Below are positions 16,664-25,365 of a DNA stretch of 64,000 nucleotides, piece after piece. Numbering within the stretch: the first letter of the stretch is position 1; each line of letters begins with the position of its first letter. This DNA comes from Runella defluvii (GTDB taxonomy: Bacteria; Bacteroidota; Bacteroidia; Cytophagales; Spirosomataceae), in assembly GCF_014195535.1 (NCBI RefSeq), contig NZ_JACIBY010000006.1, forward strand, positions 62,001 to 126,000. The letters are read 5' to 3'. The notes beneath the pieces are model-generated. The model had not been told where the DNA came from. It did no database searches and saw only the letters and a program-made list of their open reading frames with translations. Both the position numbers and the translations under genes were made by a program.

Positions 16664-17665
16664 ATGCAAAAAGCCATGATAAGTAACCAACAAAATATAC
16701 CAACAAACACGCACGAAGAGTGGCAGAAGTCCATTCCTGCGCAGGTATTCTTGAACCATTTTCGTAGTATAGACTACTACATCCGCCACACCACCCCATT
16801 AGAAGAGGTTCGCCAATTAAGTACCCTTCAACGCTTCAATCCCAAACGAGAAGGAGCACGCGTAGGTGCCGCAAAAAAATGGTTATTGCACGCATGGAGC
16901 GCCGAATATACGCTCCGAACCGCCGCCAATCACGCCGACGAAAACTATCAAAAGCACTCCCTCCACTGGACGTTTCCGCAAGCCTACTATAGTGTCTTGT
17001 ACGGAGCCAAAGCGTTTTTAGCCATCCAAGGAATCGACGTGCCGATTGAAGCCGTCGTGGGGCAAATTATTAACGGGTACGTTGCCAAAGGTTGGTATCC
17101 TGAATCCATTGGATTTTATGTCGATGGGCCGCTAGGACACTATACCTATCATCAATTACCGCAAACTACCGAACCAGCATTGCTCCAACCGCTCGAAACG
17201 CCGAAACAAGCCGAAGCGCACATTGCTCAGTTTTTAAAGACAACGCGTGACTTACGCTTACGGGCTTACCGCCGCCGTTTACAAGCAAACCCCGAAAAAG
17301 CATTGCGCTCAAAAACGGGAAAAATTATCACCAAATTTGGGGCAACACACTGGGAAGAAATCGCCAAACACACGGGGCCAACAACCTACTTTGACCTCAT
17401 GAGTCGGTTGAAAATTTCGGGTACCCAGCGAGAAATTGAGCGTTTTGTGGAAGCCGACATCGACGTGCCTAAGTTTCATCAGTCATTGCTCAATATTGTG
17501 AAATACCTCAACTTTATCCACGAATGTTATGTGGCCAAAGTAATGGGCTTAAAAGCCTATCAACAGTGGATTGAGGAATTGCCTTCGTACTTACGTCAGA
17601 GTTTCCTTCAACAGCGTTACGAAAACGGAATTATCCCCATCGTAAGTGCTGTGACCAAATTCTGA
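16664..17665 (+). CDS. Unknown protein with a HEPN-like stretch
   Basis: 333 residues; initiation could also be at Met5. I do not recognise the whole protein. Residues about 83-125 contain AAKKWLLHAWSAEYTLRTA, then FPQAYYSVLYGAKAFLAIQG. The second stretch resembles the AYYAxFHAxKALL helix of HEPN-domain proteins, some of which are RNases. The basic region 185-225 (RDLRLRAYRRRLQANPEKAL) could bind nucleic acid. The rest is helical. No nucleotidyltransferase partner, common for HEPN proteins, is adjacent. It converges on the MoxR-type ATPase gene across a palindrome-rich gap. Confidence 0.6.
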   Translation: MQKAMISNQQNIPTNTHEEWQKSIPAQVFLNHFRSIDYYIRHTTPLEEVRQLSTLQRFNPKREGARVGAAKKWLLHAWSAEYTLRTAANHADENYQKHSLHWTFPQAYYSVLYGAKAFLAIQGIDVPIEAVVGQIINGYVAKGWYPESIGFYVDGPLGHYTYHQLPQTTEPALLQPLETPKQAEAHIAQFLKTTRDLRLRAYRRRLQANPEKALRSKTGKIITKFGATHWEEIAKHTGPTTYFDLMSRLKISGTQREIERFVEADIDVPKFHQSLLNIVKYLNFIHECYVAKVMGLKAYQQWIEELPSYLRQSFLQQRYENGIIPIVSAVTKF

Positions 17666-17873
17666 GCCATCACGAGGTTTTGAGAATCCACGAGCACTAA
17701 AAAACCTCCCGAAAGTTAGAACTTTCGGGAGGTTGGTATTAAAAAACATCATCACCTGTGTAGTTGGGTACTCATACCCAACCCAGCGGTTTCTCAAAAC
17801 CGCGTGAATCAAAAACCTAAGACATCACGAGGTTTTGGGAAACCGCTTTCGTGGATTTGAGAATCCACGAGCA
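17666..17873. repeat. Cluster of TGAG/CTCA-loop palindromes and a terminator hairpin
   Basis: Between two convergent genes. Palindromes: 17703-17734 (CTCCCGAAAG core), 17763-17782 (GTTGGGTA-CTCA-TACCCAAC), 17786-17803 (GCGGTTT-CTCA-AAACCGC), 17831-17844 (GGTTT-TGGG-AAACC) and 17849-17870 (9-bp stem, TGAG loop). A segment at about 17670-17705 repeats 17825-17885 but lacks the 21 bases between the two TGAG/TGGG loops, as if recombination joined two hairpins. The last repeat unit supplies the stop codon of the ATPase gene. Confidence 0.75.
17703..17734. terminator. Bidirectional terminator between convergent genes
   Basis: A near-perfect palindrome with 15-bp arms (17703-17717 and 17720-17734), GC-rich in the outer part and AT-rich in the middle. 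It lies 37 bases after the plus-strand stop at 17665. The same CCGAAAG/CTTTCGG core occurs in the 52.2-kb terminator. Confidence 0.6.
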
Positions 17874-19391
17874 CTAAAAAACATCGTCATCATCTTCGTC
17901 CTCATCGGGACCCGAAAACATACTGCTCAACAAGTCTTTGAAATGCAGTCCACGGTCCAGCATCTGCTTACCAATGAGCGAGTGTTCGGCCATACCATGC
18001 AGGGCAAACTCCATCATAAATAGTTTTTCTTCCCGACTCAAGCCACGGTGAAAGTCATCCACCAAATCGTCTAATCCTTCAATTGTCTTTAAACGGGCTT
18101 CGTATTCGCGGTTGGTGAGTTCGCTCAAAATATCCATTTCGTTTTCCCCAAACCACTGTTGCACTTTTTGGAATGGATTCTTCGCTCCCTTTCTCTTTTT
18201 TAGAGATTCGGGATTGGGAAAATACGTCAAAAACTGCGTACGAATCGCCTTTCCAATCAGGTTTTGCGCCACAATAACAGGGCCTTCTACTTCGCCTTCA
18301 TAGACCAATTCTACTTTTCCACAAATGGCAGGTACAGCTCCGTACAAATCCGAAATACGTACGTACGCTTCTTTTTCACCGTTGAGCAACACCCGACGTT
18401 CGGCTGCCGAAAGTAAGTTTTCAAAAGCCGCAATCGTCAAACGTGCCGATACCCCACTTTTCGAATCCACGTACTCACTGTCGCGGGCTTCAAAGGCAAT
18501 TTGCTCCACCAAGTCTTTCAGAATTTCGTTGACTTTGACCATACCTTTTTGCTCGGTTTTCACCACCGCTTCTTGCGCCGTAATTTTCTTCCCGATTTCA
18601 AGCGTTTTCGGATAGTGCGTCACAATTTGGCTGTCGATACGGTCTTTCAACGGCGTCACAATACTCCCGCGATTGGTATAATCTTCGGGGTTTGCCGTAA
18701 AAACAAACTGGATATCAAGGGGAAGACGCAGTTTAAAGCCACGAATTTGGATATCGCCTTCCTGCAAAATATTAAACAATGACACCTGGATACGGGCCTG
18801 TAAATCAGGCAATTCATTGATAACAAAAATACAACGGTGCGAGCGCGGAATGAGTCCGAAGTGAATCACGCGTTCGTCCGAATAAGGCAATTTGAGCGTT
18901 GCAGCTTTGATGGGGTCAACGTCCCCAATAAGGTCGGCTACCGATACGTCGGGCGTGGCTAGTTTTTCAGCATATCTCTCCTGACGGTGTACCCACGCAA
19001 TCGGCGTGTGGTCGCCTTTTTCGTCCACAAGATCGCGCGCAAAACGTGAGAGCGGCTGCAACGGGTCGTCGTTTAGTTCCGAGCCTGCCACCACAGGAAT
19101 GTATTCATCGAGCAAATTAACCATCAACCGCGCAATGCGGGTTTTGGCCTGTCCACGAAGCCCTAAAAGGTTGATATGGTGCATCGACAAAATAGCCCGT
19201 TCGACGTCGGGGATAACGGTATCTTCATACCCCCAAATGCCAGGAAAAACAGATTCTTTGGCCCGTAATTTCTCAATAAGGTTATCTCTTAATTCTTGCT
19301 TAATAGATTTGGGCTGATAGCCCGCAGCTTTCAGTTCGCCAAGCGTGTGGAGTTGGAGAAGCTGTTTAGGCTTTAAATCGCGGTAGGCCAT
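17874..19391 (-). CDS. MoxR/magnesium-chelatase-type AAA+ ATPase
   Basis: 505 residues. Walker A is GLRGQAKTR at 77-85, followed by VIHFGLIPRSHRCIFVINE (Walker B region) and the sensor-like QFVFTANPEDYTNRGSIV. The C-terminal third is helical. The tail is very acidic (GPDEDEDDDDVF). The overall layout fits the magnesium chelatase subunit I/MoxR group. These ATPases usually work as chaperone-like rings with a von Willebrand factor A partner, which is not adjacent here. The start at 19391 is the first in-frame ATG. Confidence 0.87.
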   Translation of the reverse strand: MAYRDLKPKQLLQLHTLGELKAAGYQPKSIKQELRDNLIEKLRAKESVFPGIWGYEDTVIPDVERAILSMHHINLLGLRGQAKTRIARLMVNLLDEYIPVVAGSELNDDPLQPLSRFARDLVDEKGDHTPIAWVHRQERYAEKLATPDVSVADLIGDVDPIKAATLKLPYSDERVIHFGLIPRSHRCIFVINELPDLQARIQVSLFNILQEGDIQIRGFKLRLPLDIQFVFTANPEDYTNRGSIVTPLKDRIDSQIVTHYPKTLEIGKKITAQEAVVKTEQKGMVKVNEILKDLVEQIAFEARDSEYVDSKSGVSARLTIAAFENLLSAAERRVLLNGEKEAYVRISDLYGAVPAICGKVELVYEGEVEGPVIVAQNLIGKAIRTQFLTYFPNPESLKKRKGAKNPFQKVQQWFGENEMDILSELTNREYEARLKTIEGLDDLVDDFHRGLSREEKLFMMEFALHGMAEHSLIGKQMLDRGLHFKDLLSSMFSGPDEDEDDDDVF

Positions 19392-19578
19392 ACGTTCTAA
19401 AGATTGGTTTGTTTCAATAGATAAGTAACAGCCATCGTATTTGAATAGTTTTGGCGCACGGTTTAAAGTTTTTTCATCCTCCGTTTAGGTCATGTTTTTT
19501 CGCTACTTTTATGGCTTCGTATGATGGTCTCATACACAAACATTCATTTAGATATTTTACTACTATTTCTGTTACGCT

Positions 19579-20583
19579 GTGTCTTCAAAAACCTTTTTCT
19601 GCATTGATGCCCACACCTGCGGCAACCCTGTGCGCTTAGTCGCAGGCGGCGGTCCTTTATTGGAAGGACGCAACATGAGCGAAAAACGCCAGCACTTTCT
19701 CCGTGAATACGATTGGATTCGCAAAGGGTTGATGTTTGAGCCACGCGGCCACGATATGATGTCGGGCAGTATTTTATACCCACCTCACGACCCCGAAAAT
19801 GACGTTGCGGTACTTTTTATCGAAACCAGCGGCTGCCTCCCCATGTGTGGACACGGCACGATTGGCACCATTACCATTGCCATCGAACATGGGCTTATCC
19901 AACCCAAAACCCCTGGCATCGTTCGGATGGAAGCACCTGCGGGCTTGGTACTTATCAGCTACGAACAAGTAGGTAACAAAGTAAAATGGGTAAAATTGGT
20001 AAATGTCCCTTCGTACCTAGCTGCCGAAGGCATTGAAGTAGAATGTCCTGATTTGGGAATGTTAAAGATGGACGTTGCCTACGGCGGGAACTTCTACGCC
20101 ATCGTGGATGTGCAAGAAAATTTCCCTGGATTAGAGCATTTCAAAGCCGAACAGCTCGTCGGTTGGGCACGGGTTTTGCGTCAACGTATCAACGAAAAAT
20201 ACAGCTTCGTACACCCCAACGACCCTACGATCAATGGCCTGAGCCATATCGAGTGGACAGGGGCGGTCATTGACCCTACCTCATCGGCTCGTAATGCGGT
20301 TTTCTACGGCGACAAAGCGATTGACCGTTCTCCTTGTGGTACAGGCACCTCTGCCCGTATGGCGCAGTGGGCGGCGCAAGGGAAACTCAAAAAAGGAGAT
20401 ACGTTTATCCACGAAAGCATCATTGGAAGCAAGTTCATTGGCACGGTAGAAGATACGGCCAAAGTGGGTGATTTTGAAGCCATTGTACCTGGCATTCAAG
20501 GTTGGGCCAAAGTATATGGCCTCAATACCATCACCATCGACGACGAAGACGACCCGTACGCACACGGGTTTCAGGTGATCTAA
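19579..20583 (+). CDS. Proline racemase-family enzyme, probable 4-hydroxyproline 2-epimerase
   Basis: 334 residues from a GTG start at 19579. Both catalytic cysteines are visible: Cys90 in LPMCGHGTIGT and Cys253 in DRSPCGTGTSAR. The early motif DAHTCGNPVRLV is typical of the family. With two cysteines it should be an epimerase or racemase rather than a dehydratase of the family, where one is replaced by Thr or Ser. 4-Hydroxyproline 2-epimerase interconverts trans-4-hydroxy-L-proline and cis-4-hydroxy-D-proline, the first step of collagen-derived hydroxyproline use. A dihydrodipicolinate synthase-like gene at 8.3 kb could act later in that pathway. Specificity is inferred. Confidence 0.85.
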   Translation: MSSKTFFCIDAHTCGNPVRLVAGGGPLLEGRNMSEKRQHFLREYDWIRKGLMFEPRGHDMMSGSILYPPHDPENDVAVLFIETSGCLPMCGHGTIGTITIAIEHGLIQPKTPGIVRMEAPAGLVLISYEQVGNKVKWVKLVNVPSYLAAEGIEVECPDLGMLKMDVAYGGNFYAIVDVQENFPGLEHFKAEQLVGWARVLRQRINEKYSFVHPNDPTINGLSHIEWTGAVIDPTSSARNAVFYGDKAIDRSPCGTGTSARMAQWAAQGKLKKGDTFIHESIIGSKFIGTVEDTAKVGDFEAIVPGIQGWAKVYGLNTITIDDEDDPYAHGFQVI

Positions 20584-20596
20584 GTGCTAAAGCAAA

Positions 20597-20618
20597 GTCG
20601 GGGTGTAAGCACCCCGAC
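20597..20618. terminator. Hairpin between convergent genes
   Basis: GTCGGGGTG (20597-20605) pairs perfectly with CACCCCGAC (20610-20618) around a TAAG loop. It lies just after the epimerase stop and before the convergent SDR stop. There is no T-run, so it may be a weak terminator. Confidence 0.5.
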
Positions 20619-20625
20619 CCACTTA

Positions 20626-21399
20626 CTATTCAGGCGTTACGTAGGCTGCCGTGATACCTCCATCTACAAGGAATTCAGTACCCGTTACGTACGAAGACTC
20701 GTCCGAAGCTAAGTAAAGAACAGCATAGGCCATTTCTTTCGCTTCGCCAAAACGTCCCATTGGAATATGTACCAAACGGCGTTGTTTTTTCTCTTCAGTA
20801 CTCAAAAATTTCATCAATAACTCTGTGCGAAGTGGTCCTGGGCAAAGGGCATTTACGCGTATATTTTCACGGGCGTGAATCACTGCCAACTCACGGCTCA
20901 TCGAAAGAACCGCCCCTTTGCTTGCCGTGTAGGCTACTTGTGGCGTAGCTGCACCCAACAAGGCCACAAACGAAGCTGTATTAATGATGCTTCCTCCGCC
21001 CGCACGACGAAGCGCAGGAATGGCGTATTTACACCCAAAGAATACCCCTTTTACGTTGATATTCATGGTCAAGTCCCAAACTGATTCTTCGGTCGTAACG
21101 GCGTTGTCGTCGTCGCTGTGCATGATACCTGCGTTGTTGAAAACAACATTCAACTTTCCGAATGTTTGTTCAGCCACCGCCACCATGTTTTCACAATCCG
21201 CCGCTTTCGACACGTCGGCACGTACATAGACCGCTTGTCCGCCTTGGGCTTTGATGAGGTCAGCCGTTTCTTGTCCTGCCGCGTCATTGACATCGGCTAC
21301 AACAACTGCTGCTCCTTCTTTGGCAAACAACAATGCCGTCTCACGGCCAATTCCGCTACTTCCTCCAGTAATAAGGGCTACTTTGTCTTTTAAGCGCAT
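20626..21399 (-). CDS. Short-chain dehydrogenase/reductase
   Basis: 257 residues. The NAD(P) motif TGGSSGIG is at 11-18, VVVADVN marks the end of strand 2 (an Asp that favours NAD), NNAG follows at about 89, and the catalytic Ser and Tyr-Lys are in NTASFVALLG and VAYTASKGAVL. CPGPLRTELL and VDGGITAAY complete a classical SDR. It oxidises a secondary alcohol or reduces a ketone. Neighbours do not fix the substrate. Confidence 0.92.
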   Translation of the reverse strand: MRLKDKVALITGGSSGIGRETALLFAKEGAAVVVADVNDAAGQETADLIKAQGGQAVYVRADVSKAADCENMVAVAEQTFGKLNVVFNNAGIMHSDDDNAVTTEESVWDLTMNINVKGVFFGCKYAIPALRRAGGGSIINTASFVALLGAATPQVAYTASKGAVLSMSRELAVIHARENIRVNALCPGPLRTELLMKFLSTEEKKQRRLVHIPMGRFGEAKEMAYAVLYLASDESSYVTGTEFLVDGGITAAYVTPE

Positions 21400-21437
21400 G
21401 TTTTTAGAAATGTAATTATGAATTTAGATTGGTGTTA

Positions 21438-21902
21438 TTAAAGTCTCATCTCTTTGGGAATCATTCCCATAAATGCTTTATAGACCCGTACAACTCCCTC
21501 AGGTGCGGGGTGTTTGGGGTCTCCCCAGCTTACTTTATGTTCTTTTTTTCCTTTTTTGTAAATCAGGAAATACGAAATACGGCTCGGATGCTGAAATGTT
21601 ATTTTTTCAAAATCAATGTCTTTCAACGATTGAAACGCCGTAGCTACATTTTTGGGTGTTTGTCCGCCCAATACCTCCAATTCTTTGGCGGAATTGATAC
21701 GGCGATAAATCCCTCCGTCTTCCAACAAGCGGTATTCTTTTTCCAAATTTCCGATGCTTTGGCCCACAATCAACTGCTGTCCTTCATACGTAAAAGGCTG
21801 TTTTGACACGGCAAAGGGCGTCGGTCTCGGTGACGTTTCTTGTCCCAAAACCACTGAACTTACTCCCACAATCAAAATGACTAGAATCAATAACTGCTTC
21901 AT
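21438..21902 (-). CDS. Exported protein of unknown function
   Basis: 154 residues with a signal peptide (1-20, ending VVLGQ). The mature part is charged, with PFTYEGQQLIVGQSIGNLEK and HKVSWGDPKHPAPEGVVRVY. No cysteine or known motif stands out and I do not recognise a family. It follows the M20 amidohydrolase gene by four bases on the same strand, so they are probably co-transcribed. Confidence 0.7.
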   Translation of the reverse strand: MKQLLILVILIVGVSSVVLGQETSPRPTPFAVSKQPFTYEGQQLIVGQSIGNLEKEYRLLEDGGIYRRINSAKELEVLGGQTPKNVATAFQSLKDIDFEKITFQHPSRISYFLIYKKGKKEHKVSWGDPKHPAPEGVVRVYKAFMGMIPKEMRL

Positions 21903-21906
21903 ACAT

Positions 21907-23094
21907 TTAGCTAAGTTTCAATTCCTCCAACGCTAACCAAGTCATTAAGCCTGGGCCAATTTCCAATGCCGATTCGTCAATGTCAAACGTAGGCGTATGT
22001 ACGCCCGAAACAATCCCTCTTGCTTCGTTGCGCGTTCCTAAACGGTAAAAACAAGCATCAGTTACTTGCGAATAAAAGGCAAAATCTTCGCCTGCCAACC
22101 ACAAATCGAGGTCAATCACGTTCTCGGCTCCCATGTACGACACCGCCGCTGCTTTGGTACGACGCGTGAGTTCGGGGTGGTTTTTGAGGAATGGATAACC
22201 TTTACGCACTTCTACGTCGCAGCTTCCGCCCATGGCTTCGGCCAATCCTTGCGCAATTTTGGTAATGCGCTTCCAGCCTTCTTCACGCCATTCTTCATCC
22301 ATGCAACGGAACGTACCTTCTATATATACTTCGTTAGGAATGACGTTGGTAGCGCCGTTGGCAATCACTTTTCCAAACGACAACACCGACGGCGCGGCGG
22401 GTTTACGGTTGCGGCTAATGACTTGTTGCAACCCAACAATAACGTGCGACGCAATCAACACGGGATCAATAAGCGTATCGGGCATCGCACCGTGGCCGCC
22501 TTTTCCTTTGACGGTCAAGTACAATTCATCCGTACTGGCCATGTACATGCCTTCACGGAAACCAATTTTTCCTACGGGAATATTGGGCGCAACGTGTTGT
22601 CCTAGAATACTCGCTGGACTAGGATTTTGAAGCACTCCTTCTTTGATCATCAACGAGGCTCCTCCAGGAATTTTTTCTTCGCCCGGTTGGAAAATCAACT
22701 TTACCGACCCTTCAAATTCGTCGCGGAGTTCGTGCAAAATACGCGCTGTTGCCAACAACGACGACGTATGAACATCGTGCCCACAAGCGTGCATCACACC
22801 AGGATTTTGTGATTTATAAGGAACGTCGTTTGCTTCAACAATCGGAAGGGCGTCCATATCGGCCCGAAGCGCCACCACTCGGCTACTTGGGTTGCGCCCT
22901 TCAACAAGGGCTACTACCCCCGTTGCAGCTACCCCTTCTTGGGGCGTAATTCCTATTTGTTTCAATTCATTGGCCACAAATTTTGCCGTATTGTACTCTT
23001 GAAACGATAACTCTGGATTGGTATGTAAGTAATGTCGGTTAGCCACGGTAGCGGCGGCGTAGGCCTTCGACAAGGCTTTGATTTTTTCTAACAT
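21907..23094 (-). CDS. M20-family amidohydrolase (N-acyl amino acid or hippurate hydrolase type)
   Basis: 395 residues. VVALRADMDALPI and MHACGHDVHTSSLL carry the first metal ligands, followed by FQPGEEKIPGGASLM (catalytic Glu region), HVAPNIPVGKIGFREG and, near the end, GEDFAFYSQV. This is the M20D pattern, a two-metal hydrolase that cleaves N-acyl groups from amino acids or related amides. No secretion signal is seen, so it is probably cytoplasmic. It forms a two-gene unit with the downstream exported protein. Confidence 0.92.
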   Translation of the reverse strand: MLEKIKALSKAYAAATVANRHYLHTNPELSFQEYNTAKFVANELKQIGITPQEGVAATGVVALVEGRNPSSRVVALRADMDALPIVEANDVPYKSQNPGVMHACGHDVHTSSLLATARILHELRDEFEGSVKLIFQPGEEKIPGGASLMIKEGVLQNPSPASILGQHVAPNIPVGKIGFREGMYMASTDELYLTVKGKGGHGAMPDTLIDPVLIASHVIVGLQQVISRNRKPAAPSVLSFGKVIANGATNVIPNEVYIEGTFRCMDEEWREEGWKRITKIAQGLAEAMGGSCDVEVRKGYPFLKNHPELTRRTKAAAVSYMGAENVIDLDLWLAGEDFAFYSQVTDACFYRLGTRNEARGIVSGVHTPTFDIDESALEIGPGLMTWLALEELKLS

Positions 23095-23201
23095 GGTAAT
23101 TAGTCTTAACTTTGACCAGACAAAACTACAAAATAGAACATCGGAAGACGCAAATACGGGCGATTTTCGCAGATAAATTCTATTTTTCTATACGCTGACG
23201 C

Positions 23202-23774
23202 ATGAAAATCGGACTATTCTTCGGCTCATTTAATCCCATTCACATGGGGCACCTTATCATTGCCAACACCATGGCCACCGCGACCGACCTCGAACAAATA
23301 TGGTTTGTGGTTTCGCCCCAAAATCCGTTCAAAAAAAACAAGAGTTTGCTGCACGAGTTTGACCGATTCGACATGGTGGATCGTGCCATTTCAGATAACT
23401 CTAAATTAAAAGTAACCGACATCGAATTTTCAATGCCTCGTCCGAGCTATACCATTGATACTCTGACCAAATTGCAAGAAAAATTCCCGCAGCACACCTT
23501 CAAATTAATCATCGGAGAAGACAATTTAGCGCAATTTAAGAACTGGAAAAACCACGAAGCCATCCTTCAATATTATGGTTTATACGTTTATCCACGCCCA
23601 AATTCGGCTCCTCACGAATTTGGCAATCACCCTGCCGTACAATTCATTTCGGCTCCGCTACTCGACATATCCGCAACATATATTCGTGATTGTATCAAAA
23701 ACAATCGTTCTATTCGGTACATGGTGCCCGACATTGTCGAAGAAATGATTTCAAGGAAGAAATTTTATATTTGA
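23202..23774 (+). CDS. nadD: Nicotinate-nucleotide adenylyltransferase
   Basis: 190 residues. GLFFGSFNPIHMGHL has the nucleotidyltransferase GSFNPxHxGH signature at 3-17, and ISATYIRDCIKNN near the end is the second ATP-binding motif. It joins ATP and nicotinate mononucleotide to make deamido-NAD in NAD biosynthesis. The length is normal. It is the first plus-strand gene of a conserved block with acpP, fabF and rnc. Its stop region overlaps the acpP promoter. Confidence 0.95.
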   Translation: MKIGLFFGSFNPIHMGHLIIANTMATATDLEQIWFVVSPQNPFKKNKSLLHEFDRFDMVDRAISDNSKLKVTDIEFSMPRPSYTIDTLTKLQEKFPQHTFKLIIGEDNLAQFKNWKNHEAILQYYGLYVYPRPNSAPHEFGNHPAVQFISAPLLDISATYIRDCIKNNRSIRYMVPDIVEEMISRKKFYI

Positions 23775-23801
23775 CAATATGCTTTGAAATACATTACTTT
23801 G
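23770..23801 (+). promoter_or_regulatory. Promoter of acpP-fabF overlapping the nadD stop
   Basis: TTTG (23770-23773) and a TACTTTG box (23795-23801), 21 bases apart, 31 bases before the acpP start. The upstream element sits across the last codons of nadD. Confidence 0.6.
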
Positions 23802-23831
23802 CAGCGATTTTGAACCAAACTTCTCACAAAA

Positions 23832-24068
23832 ATGTCAGAGATTGCAAGCAAAGTAAAACAGATTATTGTTGACAAATTAGGCGTAGATGCAGCCGAAGTG
23901 ACTGATGAAGCAAGCTTCACAAACGATCTTGGTGCAGATTCGCTTGACACGGTAGAATTGATCATGGAATTCGAAAAAGAATTCAACGTATCAATTCCTG
24001 ATGACCAAGCTGAAAACATCGGCACTGTAGGTCAAGCAGTAAAATACCTCGAAGAAAACGTCAAATAA
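23832..24068 (+). CDS. acpP: Acyl carrier protein
   Basis: 78 residues, acidic and helical. The phosphopantetheine attachment serine is Ser37 in [12 protein letters not shown], the universal DSL site. It carries acyl chains in type II fatty acid synthesis. fabF begins 31 bases downstream, so the two are almost certainly co-transcribed. Confidence 0.97.
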   Translation: MSEIASKVKQIIVDKLGVDAAEVTDEASFTNDLGADSLDTVELIMEFEKEFNVSIPDDQAENIGTVGQAVKYLEENVK

Positions 24069-24099
24069 GCATATTTTTTGTAACTTATAGATCCATTTT

Positions 24100-25353
24100 A
24101 TGATTCTAAAGCGAGTGGTAGTGACAGGTATGGGTGCGTTGACTCCCATCGGTAACACACTATCGGAATACAAGGAAGGGTTGTTTAACGGTGTCAGCGG
24201 AGCTGGCCCAATCACCCGATTTGATGCGACCAAATTCAAAACCCGCTTCGCTTGCGAAGTGAAGGGACTTGACATGGCCCAGTTTATTCCTCGTCAAGAA
24301 GCTCGTAAAATGGATCTTTTTACACAATTTGCTGTCGTCGTTGGCGATGAGGCGGTAAAAGATAGCGGGCTAGACCTTGAAAAGGAAAATCTCGACCGTG
24401 CTGGCGTTATTTGGGGTTCAGGAATTGGAGGTCTTAAAACGTTTGAAGAAGAAGTGCTTTCTTTTGGGAAAGGCGACGGTACTCCTCGTTTTAATCCATT
24501 CTTTATCCCTAAAATGATTGCCGACAGCGCTTCGGGGATTCTTTCGATGCGTCACGGATTCCGTGGGCCTACTTACGTAACCGTTTCGGCCTGTGCGTCT
24601 TCTAACAACGCTATCATCGACGCTTTTAACTACATTCGTTTGGGCAAAATTGATTTTTGCTTGACAGGTGGGTCAGAAGCAGCTGTTACGCAAGCAGGCG
24701 TGGGTGGATTCAACTCCCTCAAAGCCCTTTCGGAACGTAACGACGATTATTTAACGGCATCTCGCCCGTATGACCAAGACCGCGACGGTTTTGTGTTGGG
24801 CGAAGGCGGTGCAGGATTAATTCTCGAAGATTATGACCATGCGATTGCCCGTGGAGCTAAAATCTACGCGGAACTTATCGGTGGTGGTATGTCTTCGGAC
24901 GCGTATCACATCACTGCTCCCCACCCTGATGGTATCGGCGCTTACTTGTGCATGAAAAATGCCCTTGAGGATGCTGGTATCAACCCTGAGGACGTGGACT
25001 ATGTAAATACCCACGGAACATCGACACCGATTGGAGACCCTCAAGAAATTAAAGCGATTGAACGACTTTTTGGAGAACACGCTTACAAACTCAACATTAG
25101 CTCAACCAAATCAATGATTGGGCACTTGTTGGGCGGAGCAGGAGCGGTAGAAGCGGTGGCATCGATTCTGGCTATTCAGCACGGAATTATCCCACCAACC
25201 ATCAACCACTTTACGGATGACCCAGACATCAATCCTCGCTTAAACTTGACATTCAATAAAGCGCAAGAACGCGAAGTGAAAATTGCACTTAGCAACACTT
25301 TTGGCTTCGGTGGACATAATACTTGCGTCATATTTCGTAAATTTGAAGGATAA
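24100..25353 (+). CDS. fabF: 3-oxoacyl-[acyl-carrier-protein] synthase II
   Basis: 417 residues. The Cys-His-His triad is visible: Cys165 in VSACASSNNA, His305 in NTHGTSTPIGD and His342 in SMIGHLLGGAGA. The protein opens with RVVVTGMGALTPIG, as FabF enzymes do. It condenses malonyl-ACP with acyl-ACP during chain elongation. The acpP-fabF-rnc order is a widespread bacterial arrangement. Confidence 0.97.
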   Translation: MILKRVVVTGMGALTPIGNTLSEYKEGLFNGVSGAGPITRFDATKFKTRFACEVKGLDMAQFIPRQEARKMDLFTQFAVVVGDEAVKDSGLDLEKENLDRAGVIWGSGIGGLKTFEEEVLSFGKGDGTPRFNPFFIPKMIADSASGILSMRHGFRGPTYVTVSACASSNNAIIDAFNYIRLGKIDFCLTGGSEAAVTQAGVGGFNSLKALSERNDDYLTASRPYDQDRDGFVLGEGGAGLILEDYDHAIARGAKIYAELIGGGMSSDAYHITAPHPDGIGAYLCMKNALEDAGINPEDVDYVNTHGTSTPIGDPQEIKAIERLFGEHAYKLNISSTKSMIGHLLGGAGAVEAVASILAIQHGIIPPTINHFTDDPDINPRLNLTFNKAQEREVKIALSNTFGFGGHNTCVIFRKFEG

Positions 25354-25365
25354 AATTCATCCCAA

